Shown in pieces: positions 18,185-27,183 of a DNA stretch of 64,000 nt (the stretch's first letter is position 1; the number at the start of each line of letters is the position of its first letter). Origin of the DNA: CALGYY01 sp963678485 (GTDB lineage: Bacteria; Bacteroidota; Bacteroidia; Bacteroidales; CAIWKO01); contig OY782882.1 of NCBI GenBank assembly GCA_963678485.1, positions 3,286,001-3,350,000 of the forward strand, given 5' to 3'. The notes under the pieces were generated by a model that saw only the letters and a list, made by a program, of their open reading frames with translations, searched no databases and was not told the DNA's origin. The position numbers were made by a program, and so were the translations under genes.

Positions 18185-18790
18185 ATGGCAAGATACATTG
18201 GCCCGAAATCCAAAATCGCACGCAAATTCAAGGAAGCCATTTATGGCCCTGATAAGTATTTCGAAAAAAAGAATTATCCTCCCGGTATGCACGGTACCAG
18301 CAAAAGAAGAAAGAAAACTTCTGAGTATGGTGTACAGCTGATGGAAAAACAAAAAGCGAAATATACCTACGGTATTCTTGAGCGTCAATTCCGCAATATT
18401 TTCGAACGTGCTTCCAGCAAAAAAGGTGTAACCGGTACCATACTGTTACAACTTATCGAAGCCCGCCTCGATAACGTAGTGTATCGCCTTGGGATCGCCC
18501 CAACTCGCGCAGCAGCTCGCCAAATCGTTCAGCATTGCCATATCGTGGTAAATGGGAAAGTAAACAATATTCCTTCCTATACTTGCCGCCCGGGTGATCA
18601 AATCGCTGTTCGCGAACGCTCAAAATCACTAGAAGCCATTACCGACTCATTGGCCTCCCGCGCTAGCCGCTTCCCATGGATTGAATGGGATCAGGAGATG
18701 ATGACCGGAAAATTCATGACTTTCCCAGAAAGGGAACAGATTCCCGAGAACATCAACGAACAGCTGATCGTTGAGTTGTACTCCAAGTAA
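18185..18790 (+). CDS. rpsD: 30S ribosomal protein S4
   Basis: Primary 16S rRNA binder and proofreading protein. 201 aa. The S4 RNA-binding domain is seen at about residues 92-155 (RLDNVVYRLGIAPTRAAARQ, GKVNNIPSY). No N-terminal zinc cysteines. Between rpsK and rpoA as in other alpha operons. Confidence 0.97.
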   Translation: MARYIGPKSKIARKFKEAIYGPDKYFEKKNYPPGMHGTSKRRKKTSEYGVQLMEKQKAKYTYGILERQFRNIFERASSKKGVTGTILLQLIEARLDNVVYRLGIAPTRAAARQIVQHCHIVVNGKVNNIPSYTCRPGDQIAVRERSKSLEAITDSLASRASRFPWIEWDQEMMTGKFMTFPEREQIPENINEQLIVELYSK

Positions 18791-18825
18791 TCGCATAATT
18801 TAGGTTCAAAATAAAATTAGAATAA

Positions 18826-19818
18826 ATGGCCATTTTAGCTTTTCAGAAACCCGATAAGGTTGTAATGCTCGAATCCGATGAGGTATTCGGTAAATTTGAA
18901 TTCCGTCCCCTCGAGCCCGGTTATGGAGTTACCATCGGAAACGCCCTGCGCAGGATTTTACTGTCCTCGCTGGAAGGATATGCCATCACCTCAGTCCGCA
19001 TTGAAGGAGTTGACCAGGAGTTTTCCGCCATCAAAGGCGTACTCGAAGATGTGCCTGAAATTATCCTCAACCTGAAACAAATCTGCTTCAAACGTCAAAT
19101 TGATTCTGTGACCAACGAAAGGGCCGTTATTACTATCGCAGGTAAACAAGTCTTTACCGCTGGTGATATCAACGCCTTCCTTAGTGGATTCCAGGTGCTC
19201 AATCCCGACGTGGTTGTATGTAATATGGAACCTAATGTGAAACTGGTTCTCGAAATCACCATCGATAAAGGCCGCGGATACGTCCCTGCCGAAGAAAATA
19301 AAGTCGCTGGCGCAACTCAAGGTACCATCTTCACTGATTCCATCTTCACTCCAATTAAAAATGTGAAGTTTTTTGTAGACAATTATCGCGTTGAGCAAAA
19401 GACCGACTACGAAAAACTCGTGCTGGAAGTGACTACCAACGGATCAATCGGTCCTAAAGATGCACTTAAAGATGCCGCAAAAATTCTCATTCACCACTTC
19501 ATGCTCTTTAGTGATGAGAAAATTACCATCGACATCGAAGAAAAAGCTGTAGCTGAAGAATTCGACGAAACCTCTCTGCATATGCGTCAGCTGCTTAAAA
19601 CCAAGCTGGTCGATATGGACCTTTCCGTCAGGGCCCTCAACTGCCTCAAAGCAGCCGATGTAGAAACCCTTGGAGAACTGGTAGCCTACAACAAAAATGA
19701 TTTGTTGAAGTTCCGCAATTTCGGTAAGAAATCCCTGACCGAACTCGAAGAACTGGTGAAGTCTAAGAACCTCACCTTTGGGATGAATGTATCAAAGTAT
19801 AAATTAGATAAGGATTAA
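18826..19818 (+). CDS. rpoA: DNA-directed RNA polymerase alpha subunit
   Basis: Scaffold for polymerase assembly. 330 aa. The N-terminal domain shows EPGYGVTIGNALRRILLSS and EGVDQEFSAIKGVLED. After a linker, the C-terminal domain (about residues 255-320: LNCLKAADVETLGELV, FRNFGKKSLTELEELV) has the helix-hairpin-helix fold that binds UP elements and activators. rplQ follows after five bases. Confidence 0.98.
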   Translation: MAILAFQKPDKVVMLESDEVFGKFEFRPLEPGYGVTIGNALRRILLSSLEGYAITSVRIEGVDQEFSAIKGVLEDVPEIILNLKQICFKRQIDSVTNERAVITIAGKQVFTAGDINAFLSGFQVLNPDVVVCNMEPNVKLVLEITIDKGRGYVPAEENKVAGATQGTIFTDSIFTPIKNVKFFVDNYRVEQKTDYEKLVLEVTTNGSIGPKDALKDAAKILIHHFMLFSDEKITIDIEEKAVAEEFDETSLHMRQLLKTKLVDMDLSVRALNCLKAADVETLGELVAYNKNDLLKFRNFGKKSLTELEELVKSKNLTFGMNVSKYKLDKD

Positions 19819-19823
19819 GCGCA

Positions 19824-20411
19824 ATGAGACACAACAAAACCATCAATCATCTTGGTAGAAAAAGCGCACACCGCGGAGCTATGTTGGCTAATATGGCCAC
19901 CTCGCTCATACTGCACAAACGCATTTCAACTACCCTTGCGAAAGCCAAAGCGCTCCGCACTTTTGTAGAGCCCATCATCACACGTTCAAAAGAAGATAAT
20001 ACCCATTCTCGCCGCGTGGTGTTTAGTGCACTCCAAAGTAAAGAAGCGATCACAGAACTCTTCCGCGAGATTTCTGTTAAAGTGGCCGATCGCCCGGGTG
20101 GCTATACCCGTATCCTGAAAACAGGAAACCGTTTGGGTGATAACGCCGAAATGTGCATTATCGAATTGGTTGATTACAACGAAACCATGCTCGGAACCAA
20201 GGAAGCCAAGGCTAAGAGCAGCACCCGCCGCCGTAGAGGCGCCGGCACCACCAAAAAGAAAGCTGACGAAACTTCTACTCCTGAAGCAAAAGTAGAAACT
20301 ACAGAAGCAAAAGTGGTGAAAGAGAAAAAAGCTAAAAAATCGGAGAAAACAGAAGAACCTAAAGCGGAAAAAGAAACACCCGCTACTGACGAATCCGAAA
20401 CCAAAGAATAA
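19824..20411 (+). CDS. rplQ: 50S ribosomal protein L17 with charged C-terminal tail
   Basis: Large-subunit protein near the tunnel exit. The L17 core (residues 1 to about 120, starting MRHNKTINHLGRKSAHR) is followed by some 70 residues rich in Lys, Glu, Thr and Ala, which look disordered. Core-only L17 is about 120 aa, so the 195-aa length comes from this tail. Last gene of the array, followed by a terminator. Confidence 0.95.
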   Translation: MRHNKTINHLGRKSAHRGAMLANMATSLILHKRISTTLAKAKALRTFVEPIITRSKEDNTHSRRVVFSALQSKEAITELFREISVKVADRPGGYTRILKTGNRLGDNAEMCIIELVDYNETMLGTKEAKAKSSTRRRRGAGTTKKKADETSTPEAKVETTEAKVVKEKKAKKSEKTEEPKAEKETPATDESETKE

Positions 20412-20437
20412 TCAACGTTAGAATTTTCTTTTGCAAA

Positions 20438-20470
20438 AGGCTGCCTCAAAAGGGCAGCCTCTTTCGTTTT
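20438..20470 (+). terminator. Rho-independent terminator of the ribosomal array
   Basis: AGGCTGCC and GGCAGCCT form a perfect 8-bp stem with a 7-base loop, followed by CTTTCGTTTT. It lies 26 bases after the rplQ stop. The convergent gene at 20561 may use the same hairpin in reverse. Confidence 0.85.
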
Positions 20471-20560
20471 AAACCTTTTTTTCTCATTTTCTTTCATCCC
20501 ACATTTTTCTTTAGAATGATGATGATGGCTGCAATCCCCAACAATTGCCTCACAAAACAA

Positions 20561-22360
20561 TCAATCCCCCTCAAATCCATTAACCTGAACCCGAAAGCCC
20601 TTCACTGAAAAGCTCTCCAATCCTTGATTCCAGATGTAAATCCTTAACTGATCCTTCGTTGAATTAAATGCAGGAAGTATAAGCGAATAGCTTAAATGTC
20701 GCCATTGTTGCGCGTTTCCGTCAGGCAAGTAATTCAATTTATACGATGTGTAAAAGCGTACATTTTGACCGGGCACGCCAATCGTCGCTACCAGCAAGGC
20801 TTTGGACGAAGCATTCACAGCCGGATCCAACAGGTCGAAATCAATAGTTGCCCAACTTCGATTTAATCCAATCCGTGCATTCGTCGAATCTAACTCAATC
20901 GTACAACAAAATTCTGTATTTCGATTAAACAAGCACACCGAATCTGTGTTTGATTGCTGTGGATCACTCTGATTGTTAACGCCAGGAAAGCTCCGTTCAG
21001 CAAGCAATTGCTTACGGTATTGATTATATAAAGGTAAGTCATGAATGCCACCTATGCAGTTTCTGTAATGCTTTCCGGTCTGTAAAAATATGTACTTATA
21101 ACTCGCTCGATTCATGTTATCTGGCGATAGAATCCCAAGTATGTATTGATAACTCTGGGTGAGATTTAATAACATGCACATCAGAAAAAAGAAAAGAGAA
21201 ATGATCCTCATCCAGCGCTTAAGCCGTTTCCAGGCCAATACCATCACCAGCATTAACACCGGATAATATACGATCATCGCCCGGCTGCCAAAACCATCAC
21301 TGAAGGTCCAGCACCACCAGGCCGATAATAAATAGATACATAGCAGAAAAAATATTAAAAATATGATTGATTTGTATTTTTCTTTTTTGAATATATACAG
21401 GGAAAGCAGCACTGGCGCTATAATCAGCGGAGTATAAATGAACAGTCCTTTGCGAAAACTAAACAGAAAATTCAATACTTCAGGACGTGAAAAGTAAAAA
21501 CCTTCGTTCTGATACGACCAAATAAAGAAACGACCGCACTGGGCATACCACAGGAAATGTTGGATACTGGCTATAAGCAGTGCAATGCATAATACAAAAA
21601 GTAATTTTCCAATATGGGTTTTTATGAAATGTATGAATGCCTTTAGTGATGCAAAGAAGAAAGGGACAAACAACAAAATGATGAGATCAAAAGGTCGGAT
21701 GAGGTATACCAATCCCACAAATATTCCTGTCCCCAGAAGATTTGGATAGCAGGGCTTCTCGATACTGCAATATGCGAAATATAAAAAGAAACTGACAGCA
21801 AAATACGAATAACAATGCGACATTGAAGGCAGCAGCGTTACATAAAGCAATAGGTTGCTGCTAAAGAAAAAGACCGCTATCATTAGTGCAGAAACTGAAA
21901 GTTTGCCGCCCATCCGCCGGAACAAAGCCATGAGAGCAATACTCGCCAATAGAAAGAAAAGCAAACTTGCAATACTGATGATTTCTAAATGCAGGGCTGC
22001 TGCATAGGTTTTACTCACCAAGGGCGAAATGAGATCTATTGCCTTGTGAAATGGCAGCAGGAGCAAGGCCGTGCCGCAGGGAAATTTGATTACACTATGT
22101 CCATCCACTTCATGAACAATATCGTGATCAATGGGGGCATTGCCAAAATTGTGATGAATAAAAATTTGATCAATATATGAGTAATAGCCTTTGCCATCAC
22201 CCGAAATAACACTCTTCCATGCATCCCCATTTTCCCCTTTCCAACCCCAATGCACAATGATGGCAAGGCTCACCACTCCCAATAATAGAAAGAATGATGC
22301 GATTAAGAGGTTGTTTTTATGAAACAGGTTTTTGAAAAGTGACATAGCCTTGGTATTCAT
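20561..22360 (-). CDS. Multi-pass membrane protein, GT-C glycosyltransferase-like
   Basis: 599 aa. A first membrane helix at about residues 18-38 is followed by an extracytoplasmic loop with GDGKGYYSYIDQIF, an acidic motif in the position GT-C enzymes use for a catalytic Asp. About ten more hydrophobic segments run to residue 430, then a soluble C-terminal part of some 150 residues that looks beta-rich. The layout fits a polyprenyl-phosphate-sugar-dependent glycosyltransferase, but no family-specific motif proves it and the acceptor is unknown. Alone on the minus strand with its own promoter. Confidence 0.6.
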   Translation of the reverse strand: MNTKAMSLFKNLFHKNNLLIASFFLLLGVVSLAIIVHWGWKGENGDAWKSVISGDGKGYYSYIDQIFIHHNFGNAPIDHDIVHEVDGHSVIKFPCGTALLLLPFHKAIDLISPLVSKTYAAALHLEIISIASLLFFLLASIALMALFRRMGGKLSVSALMIAVFFFSSNLLLYVTLLPSMSHCYSYFAVSFFLYFAYCSIEKPCYPNLLGTGIFVGLVYLIRPFDLIILLFVPFFFASLKAFIHFIKTHIGKLLFVLCIALLIASIQHFLWYAQCGRFFIWSYQNEGFYFSRPEVLNFLFSFRKGLFIYTPLIIAPVLLSLYIFKKEKYKSIIFLIFFLLCIYLLSAWWCWTFSDGFGSRAMIVYYPVLMLVMVLAWKRLKRWMRIISLFFFLMCMLLNLTQSYQYILGILSPDNMNRASYKYIFLQTGKHYRNCIGGIHDLPLYNQYRKQLLAERSFPGVNNQSDPQQSNTDSVCLFNRNTEFCCTIELDSTNARIGLNRSWATIDFDLLDPAVNASSKALLVATIGVPGQNVRFYTSYKLNYLPDGNAQQWRHLSYSLILPAFNSTKDQLRIYIWNQGLESFSVKGFRVQVNGFEGD

Positions 22361-22377
22361 TATATTTCAAAAGTAAG

Positions 22378-22385
22378 CAAATCTT
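22378..22385 (-). promoter_or_regulatory. -7 box for the GT-C-like gene
   Basis: TACTTTTG on the minus strand matches TAnnTTTG, 17 bases upstream of ATG 22360. No clear TTG at the expected distance. Confidence 0.5.
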
Positions 22386-22434
22386 ATGAAGAAAAATGCT
22401 CGTCAAAACACTTAACTTGGCGATGATATTTTCT

Positions 22435-22442
22435 TAATTTTG
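22435..22442 (+). promoter_or_regulatory. -7 box for the aconitase-family gene
   Basis: TAATTTTG matches TAnnTTTG. A TTG at 22417-22419 is only 15 bases upstream, shorter than the usual 19. Predicted leader is about 40 bases. Confidence 0.5.
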
Positions 22443-22486
22443 TATCGAATAAGGTTTTAATTCAATAGTAACTAAAATCCATTAGT

Positions 22487-24265
22487 ATGTCAGGTAAAAC
22501 ATATGCAGAGAAAATCCTCGGTGCAGCCACAGGCAGTATCGTTTTTCGTAAACCTCATATCGTGCTTTCGCATGATAACACTTCTAGTATTCACGCAACC
22601 TTTGCAAAAATGGGAGGAGAAAAAGTTGCCGATCCCGATCAGATTCTGATTGTCCTCGACCACAATGCTCCGCCAACTAATGCTAAACTCGCAAACGATT
22701 ATCAGAAAATTCGCGATATCGCTACAAAGCAAGGTATCAAAAAATTCCATGATGTTGGTAAAGGAATTTGCCACCAGATTATGTCGCTCTACGCGCGGCC
22801 CGATATGATTATCGTTGGCAGCGACAGCCATAGTTGCACAGCAGGAGCATTCAACAGTTTTGCTGCTGGTATCGACCGCACCGAAACTGCCGGGCTCTGG
22901 AAACAGGGTGAAACATGGTTTCGCGTTCCGGAATCCATCAAAATCACACTAAAAGGCAAACTCAACCAAGGCGTTTATGCCAAGGATATCGCACTTTGGA
23001 TTATTGGAATGATGGGTAGCGATGGCGCAGATTATATGTCTATCGAATATCATGGCGAGGGTGTTAAAACATTGAGTATTTCCGATCGTATGACCATCGC
23101 CAACCTTGCTTCCGAAATGGGCGCGAAAAACGCTGTATTCCCTGCTGATGAAGTCTTATGGGATTTTATCGGAGCCAAAACCCCCGGTACATGGGCCGAT
23201 CCTGATGCAACATATTTGAAATCCTTCGAGATCGATTTGAGTCAGTTGTTCCCCGTTGTTGCTGCTCCTCATCATGTTGATAATGTGAAAGCCGTTAGCG
23301 AAGTACAGGGCACTAAGCTCAATCAGGCACTGATTGGTACTTGTACCAATGGACGTATCGAGGATATTCGCATTGCAGCTGCAATTTTAGAAGGAAAACA
23401 AATACCTGCAGGATTCCAATTGCTCGTTATTCCTGCTTCTCAAGAGATTTATAAGCAAGCAGTCGAAGAAGGTCTCTTTATGAAACTGCTGAACGCCGGT
23501 GCAAATTTCCTTGCACCATCATGTGGTCCTTGCCTTGGTACCGGTCAGGGAATTCCCGCCGATGGTTACAACGTAATCTCCACGGCTAATCGCAACTTCC
23601 TTGGTCGCATGGGTAACGACAAAGCAAATATCTATCTCGCTTCACCTGCCACTGTTGCATGGTCAGCCCTTAAGGGTGAAATCACCGATCCACGCGGCAT
23701 TCAAGCAAATGATAAATATCCGTATGCAGCCAAACAGAGTCATACCGTACAGATTAAAGCCGGGGAAGACCGCTTTGCTGCCGGTACATGGAATTATTCT
23801 GATGTGGATAATCTCAATACCGACCAAATGTTTGCAGGAAGTCTGACCTACAATGTGAACAGTAATGAAGCCGAAAAGATTATGCCTCACCTGTTCAAAG
23901 GATTCGACGATAGCTTCTCAGAAAAAGTGAAAGCAGGCGATATTCTGGTTTGTGGAGCAAACTTTGGCTGCGGAAGTTCACGCGAACATCCTTCTGTTGG
24001 CCTTGCTTTCGCTGGAATCAAGGCAGTGATTGTAAAATCGGTGAACCGAATTTTCTATCGCTCCTCTGTAAATCAAGGATTGCCTATTCTCGTTGTTCCC
24101 GAAGCAGTAGAAAACTATAAGCAGGGCGATAAAGTTGATGTAGATTTTGCTAATGGTAAAATTCTGATTAACGGCAAGGCTTTCGGTTTTGAGCCACTGC
24201 CAGAGAAACTCATGAATATTTTCAGTGCTAAAGGTCTTGTAAACTACGTCAAGTCCAATAAGTAA
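22487..24265 (+). CDS. Aconitase-family hydro-lyase with fused LeuC-like and LeuD-like parts
   Basis: 592 aa [4Fe-4S] dehydratase that interconverts hydroxy-acids by dehydration and rehydration. Residues 1-420 are LeuC-like: GSDSHSCTAG at 111 and three cluster cysteines, C286 (GTCTNGR), C346 and C349 (SCGPCLG). Residues 450-592 are LeuD-like with GCGSSREHPS at about 494. The substrate loop reads FYRSSVNQG, not the YLRT-type loop of isopropylmalate isomerase, and no leu genes are adjacent. I therefore favour aconitate hydratase or homoaconitase-like activity over leucine biosynthesis. Monocistronic, with a terminator just downstream. Confidence 0.8.
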   Translation: MSGKTYAEKILGAATGSIVFRKPHIVLSHDNTSSIHATFAKMGGEKVADPDQILIVLDHNAPPTNAKLANDYQKIRDIATKQGIKKFHDVGKGICHQIMSLYARPDMIIVGSDSHSCTAGAFNSFAAGIDRTETAGLWKQGETWFRVPESIKITLKGKLNQGVYAKDIALWIIGMMGSDGADYMSIEYHGEGVKTLSISDRMTIANLASEMGAKNAVFPADEVLWDFIGAKTPGTWADPDATYLKSFEIDLSQLFPVVAAPHHVDNVKAVSEVQGTKLNQALIGTCTNGRIEDIRIAAAILEGKQIPAGFQLLVIPASQEIYKQAVEEGLFMKLLNAGANFLAPSCGPCLGTGQGIPADGYNVISTANRNFLGRMGNDKANIYLASPATVAWSALKGEITDPRGIQANDKYPYAAKQSHTVQIKAGEDRFAAGTWNYSDVDNLNTDQMFAGSLTYNVNSNEAEKIMPHLFKGFDDSFSEKVKAGDILVCGANFGCGSSREHPSVGLAFAGIKAVIVKSVNRIFYRSSVNQGLPILVVPEAVENYKQGDKVDVDFANGKILINGKAFGFEPLPEKLMNIFSAKGLVNYVKSNK

Positions 24266-24281
24266 AACGAAAAAGAAAATG

Positions 24282-24315
24282 GAAGGGTTGCCGTTGGTGA
24301 CCCTTCTTTTTTTTT
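24282..24315 (+). terminator. Terminator after the aconitase-family gene
   Basis: GAAGGGT and ACCCTTC form a 7-bp stem around an 11-base loop, followed by nine T residues. It lies 16 bases past the stop codon. Confidence 0.85.
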
Positions 24316-24507
24316 AAACTATATCGATATTTTACTTTACTGATACTTCTTAAACGTGTGCTGTTATCAGGTATTTGGAATGCAGAACCCCCAGTCAAAG
24401 TGTGTAACCCGCGATTCATGCGGTATCTACTGCTTTGATTAGGTAATATGAATTCGTTCTACAAGAAAGCTGTTGGATTATTGTTTCCGTGCACTCACTT
24501 CAAGTAC

Positions 24508-25254
24508 TTAAGAATTCTTACTGGTCCGCTGCTTTAAAATCTCAAACATGACAATACCTGCAGCCACAGAAACATTAAGCGAGTCTAGCTTTCCTGACAT
24601 AGGAATGGTAATCGTTTCATCAGAGAGTTTTAAGTACTCCCCCGAAATACCATCATCTTCAGCACCCATTATCATAGCCAACGGACCTTTCAAATCGGCT
24701 TCGTAGTAAGGCTTGTTGCCTTTTTCAGTAACAGAAACAATCTTAAGTCCGCTGTTTTTCAAATATTTTAAGGTGTCCTTCAAATTCACTTCTTTGCAAA
24801 CAGGCAATAGGTTTAAGGCTCCTGCCGAGGCTTTCATTGCATCAGAGTTGATTTGTGCTGCACCATGGGCAGGAATAACGATTCCGTCAACATCTGCGCA
24901 TAAAGCTGTGCGACATATGGCGCCAAAGTTTCGCACATCGGTGATGCGGTCGGCAACCACGATAAATGGGGTGCGTCCTTCTTCAAAGATAGAAGGGACG
25001 AGCGTTTCAATACTTGCATAATCGATTTCGCAGAGTAAGGCCACCACACCTTGGTGCTGTCCCTTTGTGAGGCGATTGAGTTTTTCTGCAGGCACAAATT
25101 GAAAGATGATGCCTTTGTTCAATGCTGCTTTGCGCACCTGGTTCAGACCATCCGATTTGGTCTCGCGCTGGAAATAAAGTTTGTCAATTTGTTTACCCGA
25201 TTCTATCGCTTCGAGCACAGGATGTATTCCAAAAATCAGATCGTTGTTTTTCAT
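24508..25254 (-). CDS. rlmB: TrmH/RlmB-type rRNA 2'-O-ribose methyltransferase
   Basis: SPOUT-class methyltransferase of 248 aa. RlmB methylates G2251 in the 23S P-loop. Residues 1-80 are the L30-like substrate-binding domain (IFGIHPVLEAIESGKQIDKL). The knotted catalytic domain has DVRNFGAICRTA (motif 1), MGAEDDGIS (motif 2) and IPMSGKLDSLNVSVAAGI (motif 3, with the conserved Asn). The Arg in RTA is present. Other TrmH-family members modify tRNA, so the target is inferred from overall resemblance. Confidence 0.85.
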   Translation of the reverse strand: MKNNDLIFGIHPVLEAIESGKQIDKLYFQRETKSDGLNQVRKAALNKGIIFQFVPAEKLNRLTKGQHQGVVALLCEIDYASIETLVPSIFEEGRTPFIVVADRITDVRNFGAICRTALCADVDGIVIPAHGAAQINSDAMKASAGALNLLPVCKEVNLKDTLKYLKNSGLKIVSVTEKGNKPYYEADLKGPLAMIMGAEDDGISGEYLKLSDETITIPMSGKLDSLNVSVAAGIVMFEILKQRTSKNS

Positions 25255-25273
25255 TGAAATCTATTATGAATGG

Positions 25274-25281
25274 CAAAGATA
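25274..25281 (-). promoter_or_regulatory. -7 box for the rlmB-like gene
   Basis: TATCTTTG on the minus strand, 20 bases upstream of ATG 25254. Confidence 0.5.
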
Positions 25282-25304
25282 CAACCATTTGAGCTGAGTT
25301 AGAA

Positions 25305-25343
25305 CGAAAAAACCCGGTCAGCGGCACTTGCCTGCTTCCCGGG
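25305..25343 (-). terminator. Terminator after the 25396-26277 gene
   Basis: On the minus strand CCCGG and CCGGG pair around a 20-base loop and are followed by six T residues. It ends the upstream minus-strand gene before rlmB starts. Confidence 0.6.
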
Positions 25344-25395
25344 CTTCGGTTGATTGATGGCAGACCGCATTACTGCCCCGAACCTGTTTTACCTG

Positions 25396-26277
25396 CTAAT
25401 TCATGGTTACCGCAAGCTCTTTGAGGGTCTTATTATTTTGTTTCATACGTATCCAATACAATCCTCCACTCACCAGTGCATCGGAGCTAATCTTGTAATG
25501 ATAACTGTTCAAACCCGAGGTGAAGGCTGCATCCTGAAAAATCACACAAATACGGTTGCCATTGTTGTCGTAAATGTAGAGGCTGACAAATGACTGATAA
25601 GGCATCTCCCAGCTGAAGTCACCCTCCAAGGTGAAGGTTTTGCCATCTGTCTTGGGATAGCTGTAATCGTAAATAAATCCAGGTTCTCTCGTGACTTCGG
25701 TGATACCTTTCAATGCGTTTATTACAAATTCTCTCAATACTTTTGTGGCCGACGGATTATCGCTGTTAATGTATTCTGGATCGGCACCATTGGTAATAAC
25801 CCACACTGCTTGCTGACCGCCATAATCTTGGGCCTCGAGTTTTTCGATTAATTGCGCCAATTTTACCAATGTAACATCAGCCATAGCGCCAAGATTGTAG
25901 GATGTATTGTTACTCGGACTGTGATTACTCTTTTCGCAACACATGGCGTAAATCAGGAACTCCTTGGCCTGCGAAGGCAGCAGCGCAATAATTTCCGATT
26001 TTGTTATCATCATATCCTGAACAGAATCATAATCGCAGTTTAGTCTGCGCCCCGATTCCAGCTGTAATGATAGATCCTGAGAACTCTTGTTTTTTAATTT
26101 CAGAGTGATGCACTGGCCGTAATAGGCGTGCACAGGATTAGTGCTACCGACGATTTCTGCACTTACGAGTTTTCTCTTGATGGCATCCTCCAGCGTATAG
26201 CTGTTGGTGTTGGCCATGAGTGGAAGCCCTAAGAATAGGCCCACCATCAGTACTAAGGTGAATTTTGATGTTCCCAT
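25396..26277 (-). CDS. Secreted protein of unknown function
   Basis: 293 aa. A signal peptide is clear (hydrophobic TLVLMVGLFLGLPLMA, cleavage probably after MANT or nearby). The rest has no motif I recognise. About residues 30-180 contain a segment resembling proteins that bind or support a von Willebrand-like fold, with CxCC-like cysteines (MCCEKS). Residues 200-293 look like a beta-rich domain ending GGLYWIRMKQNN, as in secreted proteins that report extracellular modules. Monocistronic, divergent from the WbqC-like gene. Confidence 0.6.
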   Translation of the reverse strand: MGTSKFTLVLMVGLFLGLPLMANTNSYTLEDAIKRKLVSAEIVGSTNPVHAYYGQCITLKLKNKSSQDLSLQLESGRRLNCDYDSVQDMMITKSEIIALLPSQAKEFLIYAMCCEKSNHSPSNNTSYNLGAMADVTLVKLAQLIEKLEAQDYGGQQAVWVITNGADPEYINSDNPSATKVLREFVINALKGITEVTREPGFIYDYSYPKTDGKTFTLEGDFSWEMPYQSFVSLYIYDNNGNRICVIFQDAAFTSGLNSYHYKISSDALVSGGLYWIRMKQNNKTLKELAVTMN

Positions 26278-26359
26278 AATTGTATTTTTTTAGGTGGTTG
26301 ATTTTAATACAATGGGTAGGGTTGCATCATGGGTGTGATGAGTTTATTAAACGAATGTG

Positions 26360-26367
26360 TACTTTTG
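26360..26367 (+). promoter_or_regulatory. -7 box for the WbqC-like gene
   Basis: TACTTTTG, about 86 bases upstream of ATG 26454. Its position inside the longer open frame argues that translation does not begin at 26280. Confidence 0.6.
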
Positions 26368-26453
26368 CAAATTGCGGGAAAGAAGAAAAACTATATTGTT
26401 TAACAAATCAAATCGGGGAAAGTAACCCGGTAAGTAACTTATTTTCGACAACC

Positions 26454-27071
26454 ATGAGTACTCCTGTATTTCCAACGGTTTATCTGCCATCCGTCGAGTA
26501 CTTTTCGAAGATGATTGGCGCAAAGGAAATACTCATTGAAAACGATGAGCATTACCATCGTCAATCGTTTCGAAATCGTTGCGTCATTTATGGCCCGAAT
26601 GGCGCCCAAATGCTCGTTGTGCCTGTGATTCATCCCTCGAAGGAGAATAAAAATATAAAAGATATTCGTATCGATAATTCAGCGCGATGGCAACAAATCC
26701 ACTGGCGCTCACTGACAGCCGCATATAATAAATCTCCATTTTTTGAATATTATTCTTATGAATTCGAACCATTCTACAACAAGCCACAGGAATGGTTACT
26801 TGAAGCAAATACCGAGTTGTTGAGGATTTGCCTGAAGCTACTTCGTATGCCAGTCATCCTGAATTATACAGAAAATTATTCTAAGGATTATATACCCTCC
26901 TTGGATTATCGGCAAAGACTTCTCTGCAAAACCACAATGCAGCCAGAACGGTTTCCGCATTATCCCCAGGTATTTGAGCCTTCGCACGGTTTTATTGCGA
27001 ACTTGTCTTTTATTGATTTACTCTTTAACCGAGGGAATGAGGCCGCAAGCTATCTAAGGTGTCTCTTTTAA
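26454..27071 (+). CDS. WbqC-like family protein
   Basis: About 205 aa, the usual WbqC length, when started at ATG 26454 (MSTPVFPTVYLPSVEYFSKM). An open frame extends upstream to 26280, but a promoter lies in between and the extra residues do not resemble the family. Typical features are the VYLPSVEYF opening, RNRCVIYGPNGAQMLVVPV and IRIDNSARWQQIHWRSL. WbqC-like genes occur in O-antigen clusters and near signal peptidase genes in Bacteroidota, and their biochemical role is unsettled. Confidence 0.8.
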   Translation: MSTPVFPTVYLPSVEYFSKMIGAKEILIENDEHYHRQSFRNRCVIYGPNGAQMLVVPVIHPSKENKNIKDIRIDNSARWQQIHWRSLTAAYNKSPFFEYYSYEFEPFYNKPQEWLLEANTELLRICLKLLRMPVILNYTENYSKDYIPSLDYRQRLLCKTTMQPERFPHYPQVFEPSHGFIANLSFIDLLFNRGNEAASYLRCLF

Positions 27072-27183
27072 TATTTAGATGTGCTGATGGTGACTGAATA
27101 TTTGAGACTGCTATAAAGGAAAAATTTTTCAATATGCCACATGAAGCTGGTATCGGGTACAATGAAATCACTCCCCATTAACC

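Noticed and set aside
24448..24537. 29-codon frame near 24448
   Set aside because: Too short, no start signal and it runs into the convergent rlmB-like gene.
26280..26453. N-terminal extension of the WbqC-like gene
   Set aside because: A TAnnTTTG box lies inside it and the extra residues do not match WbqC proteins.
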